Below, in pieces: positions 5,701 through 6,831 of a DNA stretch of 6,831 nt. Source of the DNA: Deltaproteobacteria bacterium (GTDB lineage: Bacteria > Desulfobacterota > Desulfobacteria > Desulfobacterales > JAFDDL01); the NCBI GenBank assembly GCA_019310865.1, contig JAFDDL010000192.1, forward strand, positions 1-6,831. Reading direction: 5' to 3'. Under the pieces are notes generated by a model. It ran no database searches and was not told the origin of the DNA. It saw nothing but the letters and a program-made list of their open reading frames with translations. Both the position numbers and the translations under genes were made by a program. Every line of letters starts with the position of its first letter. Position 1 is the first letter of the stretch.

Positions 5701-6575
5701 GTGCCGGTTTCCGCACCGGGAAAAGGTGCCACACCGGTTGGGAAATTATGGGTTTCCGCCGTAAAGATAATGTGATAGGTGCGCGCTTTGGTGCAAAATC
5801 CTGATGGAATCCCCGGTTTTTCCGGTAAAATGGTTCGAATATCCCGTCCGATAATGGCACTGGAATTATCTTTAAAGGCGATGATGCTGTTATCGGGGCG
5901 AGCGGCAAGGGTCGACTGGACAATTTCCATGAGGGTTTCGGGCATTTCCCGGCCGTCAATAATTTGCTTTCCTCGAAAAAAACCGTGTCGTGAATGCTCG
6001 GAGTTGGCGTTGTTGAGATCCATAATTTCCACAATGGTGGGATTGCGGCCATGTTTCTTAACAAAATAATCGTAATAGAAATTCCGATCCCATTCATCCA
6101 TGGAAATTCCGGGGATGTCCATCAGCGCCGCCGGCCCGTTGCCCATTAGATCTATCTCATAGACAGCTTCCGGCACCAGGCCGGTTTCAAAGGTGGTCAG
6201 CGGCTTTAGATACGGGCATTCGGTCATACGATCATGATGCGCGGCCGCAAATGCGTCACCATCGGCGTCATTTGCCACCACATACCGTCTCGATCGCTCG
6301 ATGCGGCTGATTTGCGTCAAGCCGGTGGCGTGGCAGATCGACACCATATTCGATGACCAGGCCGTTGCGAAGTTAAGACGCGGGCCGAGCTCCACAACTT
6401 GACCATCCGGAAAATGTGTGGAGAGTGAAACCGTTTCTAGTATCAGACCATCGGCCAGCAATAGGCGCAACTGATCCAAGGCCTTCGGATCGAGCCGAGA
6501 TGGGGATTCGATGTTAAAACAATACTCCATGTCTCCTTGAATCATCCGGTATAGATGGCTGATTGTCTTTCCCAT
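2739..6575 (-). CDS. purL: Phosphoribosylformylglycinamidine (FGAM) synthase, large single-chain PurL
   Basis: The enzyme converts FGAR, glutamine and ATP to FGAM, the fourth step of purine synthesis, in the cytosol. From the chosen start it has 1278 residues, close to the E. coli chain (about 1295). Domain order is an N-terminal PurS-like region, a linker with GRNP...NANSEHSRH (His194), then two AIRS-type halves. The first carries HNFPTGVAPFPGAETGTGGRIRD (from His276), VGFGGGAASS (about 422) and HDQGAGG (His478). The second carries SANWMWAPKLAGEGAALYDA, GGKDSLSM and HDRSDGG (His855). From about 1003 a class-I glutamine amidotransferase follows, with nucleophile Cys1101 in GICNGCQ and partners His1229 and Glu1231 in PHPER. 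All catalytic motifs look intact. The start at 6575 has AAGGTG five bases upstream. The frame stays open to 6764, but that extension is A/T-rich and does not resemble PurL. No purine neighbours are present and the gene seems to stand alone. Confidence 0.96.
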   Translation of the reverse strand: MGKTISHLYRMIQGDMEYCFNIESPSRLDPKALDQLRLLLADGLILETVSLSTHFPDGQVVELGPRLNFATAWSSNMVSICHATGLTQISRIERSRRYVVANDADGDAFAAAHHDRMTECPYLKPLTTFETGLVPEAVYEIDLMGNGPAALMDIPGISMDEWDRNFYYDYFVKKHGRNPTIVEIMDLNNANSEHSRHGFFRGKQIIDGREMPETLMEIVQSTLAARPDNSIIAFKDNSSAIIGRDIRTILPEKPGIPSGFCTKARTYHIIFTAETHNFPTGVAPFPGAETGTGGRIRDVQATGQGALVVAGTAAYNVANLHIPGYDLPWEEKFDCPGNLASALEIEIEASNGASDYGNKFGEPIIQGFTRSFDMRLPNGERWGYLKPIMFTGGIGQIDARHTQKAAEEKAMLIVQLGGPAYRVGFGGGAASSMLQGDNVADLDFNAVQRGDAEMEQKMNRVIRACCEMETDTLIAVAHDQGAGGPGNVLKELVENSGGKIDIRKIKVGDPTMSVLEIYVAEYQERNGFLIRKENIDIFRAICDREKVNCEVLGEVTGDSRFVVYDPDTDTTPVDLELDQVLGNIPQKTFTDSRIQCDLPSLSLPNDLSVSAALQDVLRLLSVGSKRFLTNKVDRSVTGLIAQQQCCGPLQATVADVAVIAQSHLGLSGAATAIGEQPIKMVVDPAAGARMAVGESLTNLVWARIDDLNGVKCSANWMWAPKLAGEGAALYDAALAMRDTMIALGMAVDGGKDSLSMATRLGEDTVKSPRSLVISTYATMADIRKVATPDIKQPGNSILVFIDPAEGKTRMGGSALAQVTRQVGNTIPDLDNPQFLKNAFHAIQDAIASDLILAGHDRSDGGLVTTLLEMAFSGNCGLDVRLEGKHTALAGLFSEELGLVFECTESNLARIQSDLTDRGITHTVIGKSTPEKQIRIRYNDEIVLDEKMQVLRSWWEETSYQLERVQMNPDCAEAERDAIYDRKGPSYHLSFQPLQTPEALLSRSDKPKVAILRDEGSNSDREMTGAFYAAGFEPWDVTMTDLLENRISLEDFRGLAAVGGFSYADVPESAKGWAATILFNETLREMFDRFYNRADTFSLGICNGCQLFGLLGWVPWQGIAPEMQPRFVRNISQRFESRWSTVKVLPSNAIMLKGMSDLTFGIHVAHGEGRLVFPDAGIEQQVRENALACLAFVDDDGKPTEQYPFNPNGSPGGLTGLCSRDGRHLAMMPHPERTFLTWQAHWLPKDIKQELVVSPWLKLFQNAYQWCTHEPETSIKEGP

Positions 6576-6580
6576 TATCG

Positions 6581-6586
6581 CACCTT
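6581..6586 (-). promoter_or_regulatory. Ribosome binding site selecting the purL start
   Basis: Minus-strand AAGGTG lies 5 nt before the ATG at 6575. It favours MGKTISHLYRM as the N-terminus over the longer open frame. Later Mets (residues 11 and 16 of the chosen protein) remain possible, because recognisable homology begins near MEYCFNIES. Confidence 0.6.
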
Positions 6587-6621
6587 GATTTTCGGTTGTT
6601 TTCACGATTAAGATTTTCGAA

Positions 6622-6650
6622 TATATAGCCAATGCGATAAAAATAAACAA
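6622..6650 (-). promoter_or_regulatory. Candidate purL promoter
   Basis: On the minus strand TTGTTT (6645-6650) and TATATA (6622-6627) are 17 nt apart in an A/T-rich stretch, giving a leader of about 40 nt. Both hexamers are imperfect. I see no operator such as a PurR-type palindrome. The remaining sequence to the window end (about 6651-6831) shows no gene I can support. Confidence 0.35.
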
Positions 6651-6831
6651 GAGCCTCACGCACCGGAAAATCAATTCACCATAGGAGCCGATTCTTTTCT
6701 GCTTTAGCGGACTATCAATTGCCTTTTGGACATTTTTCCTGATATATGAAAAAGATAATCGCAATCTACCCTGTAAACGAGGTGCAGAACATGGGGAACC
6801 AGTCCGTTATCATTTTTCGACCCTATCCATT

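Noticed and set aside
6576..6764. A 63-residue N-terminal extension of PurL with a hydrophobic, membrane-like stretch (LIFRCVRLLFIFIALAIYSK)
   Set aside because: The region is A/T-rich, holds the candidate promoter, and is followed by a better placed Shine-Dalgarno site at 6581-6586. PurL is cytosolic and its homologues start near the internal Met, so the stretch is translated leader sequence.

Overview
The window looks like a piece of a Desulfobacterales-type (deltaproteobacterial) chromosome. That is inferred from the protein styles (a PilZ protein of the 'ERRESRRY...GGLAF' type, a DjlA-like TerB/J protein, a single-chain PurL), the mixed base composition and the repeat-studded intergenic spaces. 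No single gene proves the taxonomy. No tRNA, rRNA, CRISPR array, phage gene or transposase gene is visible.

Layout. The left edge holds the 3' end of a plus-strand tRNA methylthiotransferase gene (mtaB, 1-555). Everything else reads leftward: purL (6575-2739), a cold-shock gene (2496-2296), a PilZ gene (2007-1618) and a djlA-like co-chaperone gene (1452-691), which converges on mtaB. purL, csp and pilZ each have a plausible promoter of their own. A strong hairpin follows csp. The djlA-like gene probably shares the pilZ transcript. These are housekeeping and stress genes (purine synthesis, tRNA modification, RNA and protein chaperoning, c-di-GMP response) without an obvious shared pathway.

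The interest lies between the genes. The 165-bp gap between pilZ and the djlA-like gene is filled by a 146-bp full-length imperfect palindrome (1475-1620) with TA at both ends, a MITE-like element. Removing it in silico restores the pilZ TAG stop codon and leaves a 21-nt operon-type spacer. A second repeat family, the heptad AGTGCTN, forms a large inverted repeat in the pilZ leader (2049-2139) and a three-unit direct array beside the djlA-like stop (652-672). The csp leader is long and contains an 8-nt exact complement of its own Shine-Dalgarno region. None of this amounts to a new multi-gene system. The palindromic element and the heptad family are the best candidates for undescribed biology.
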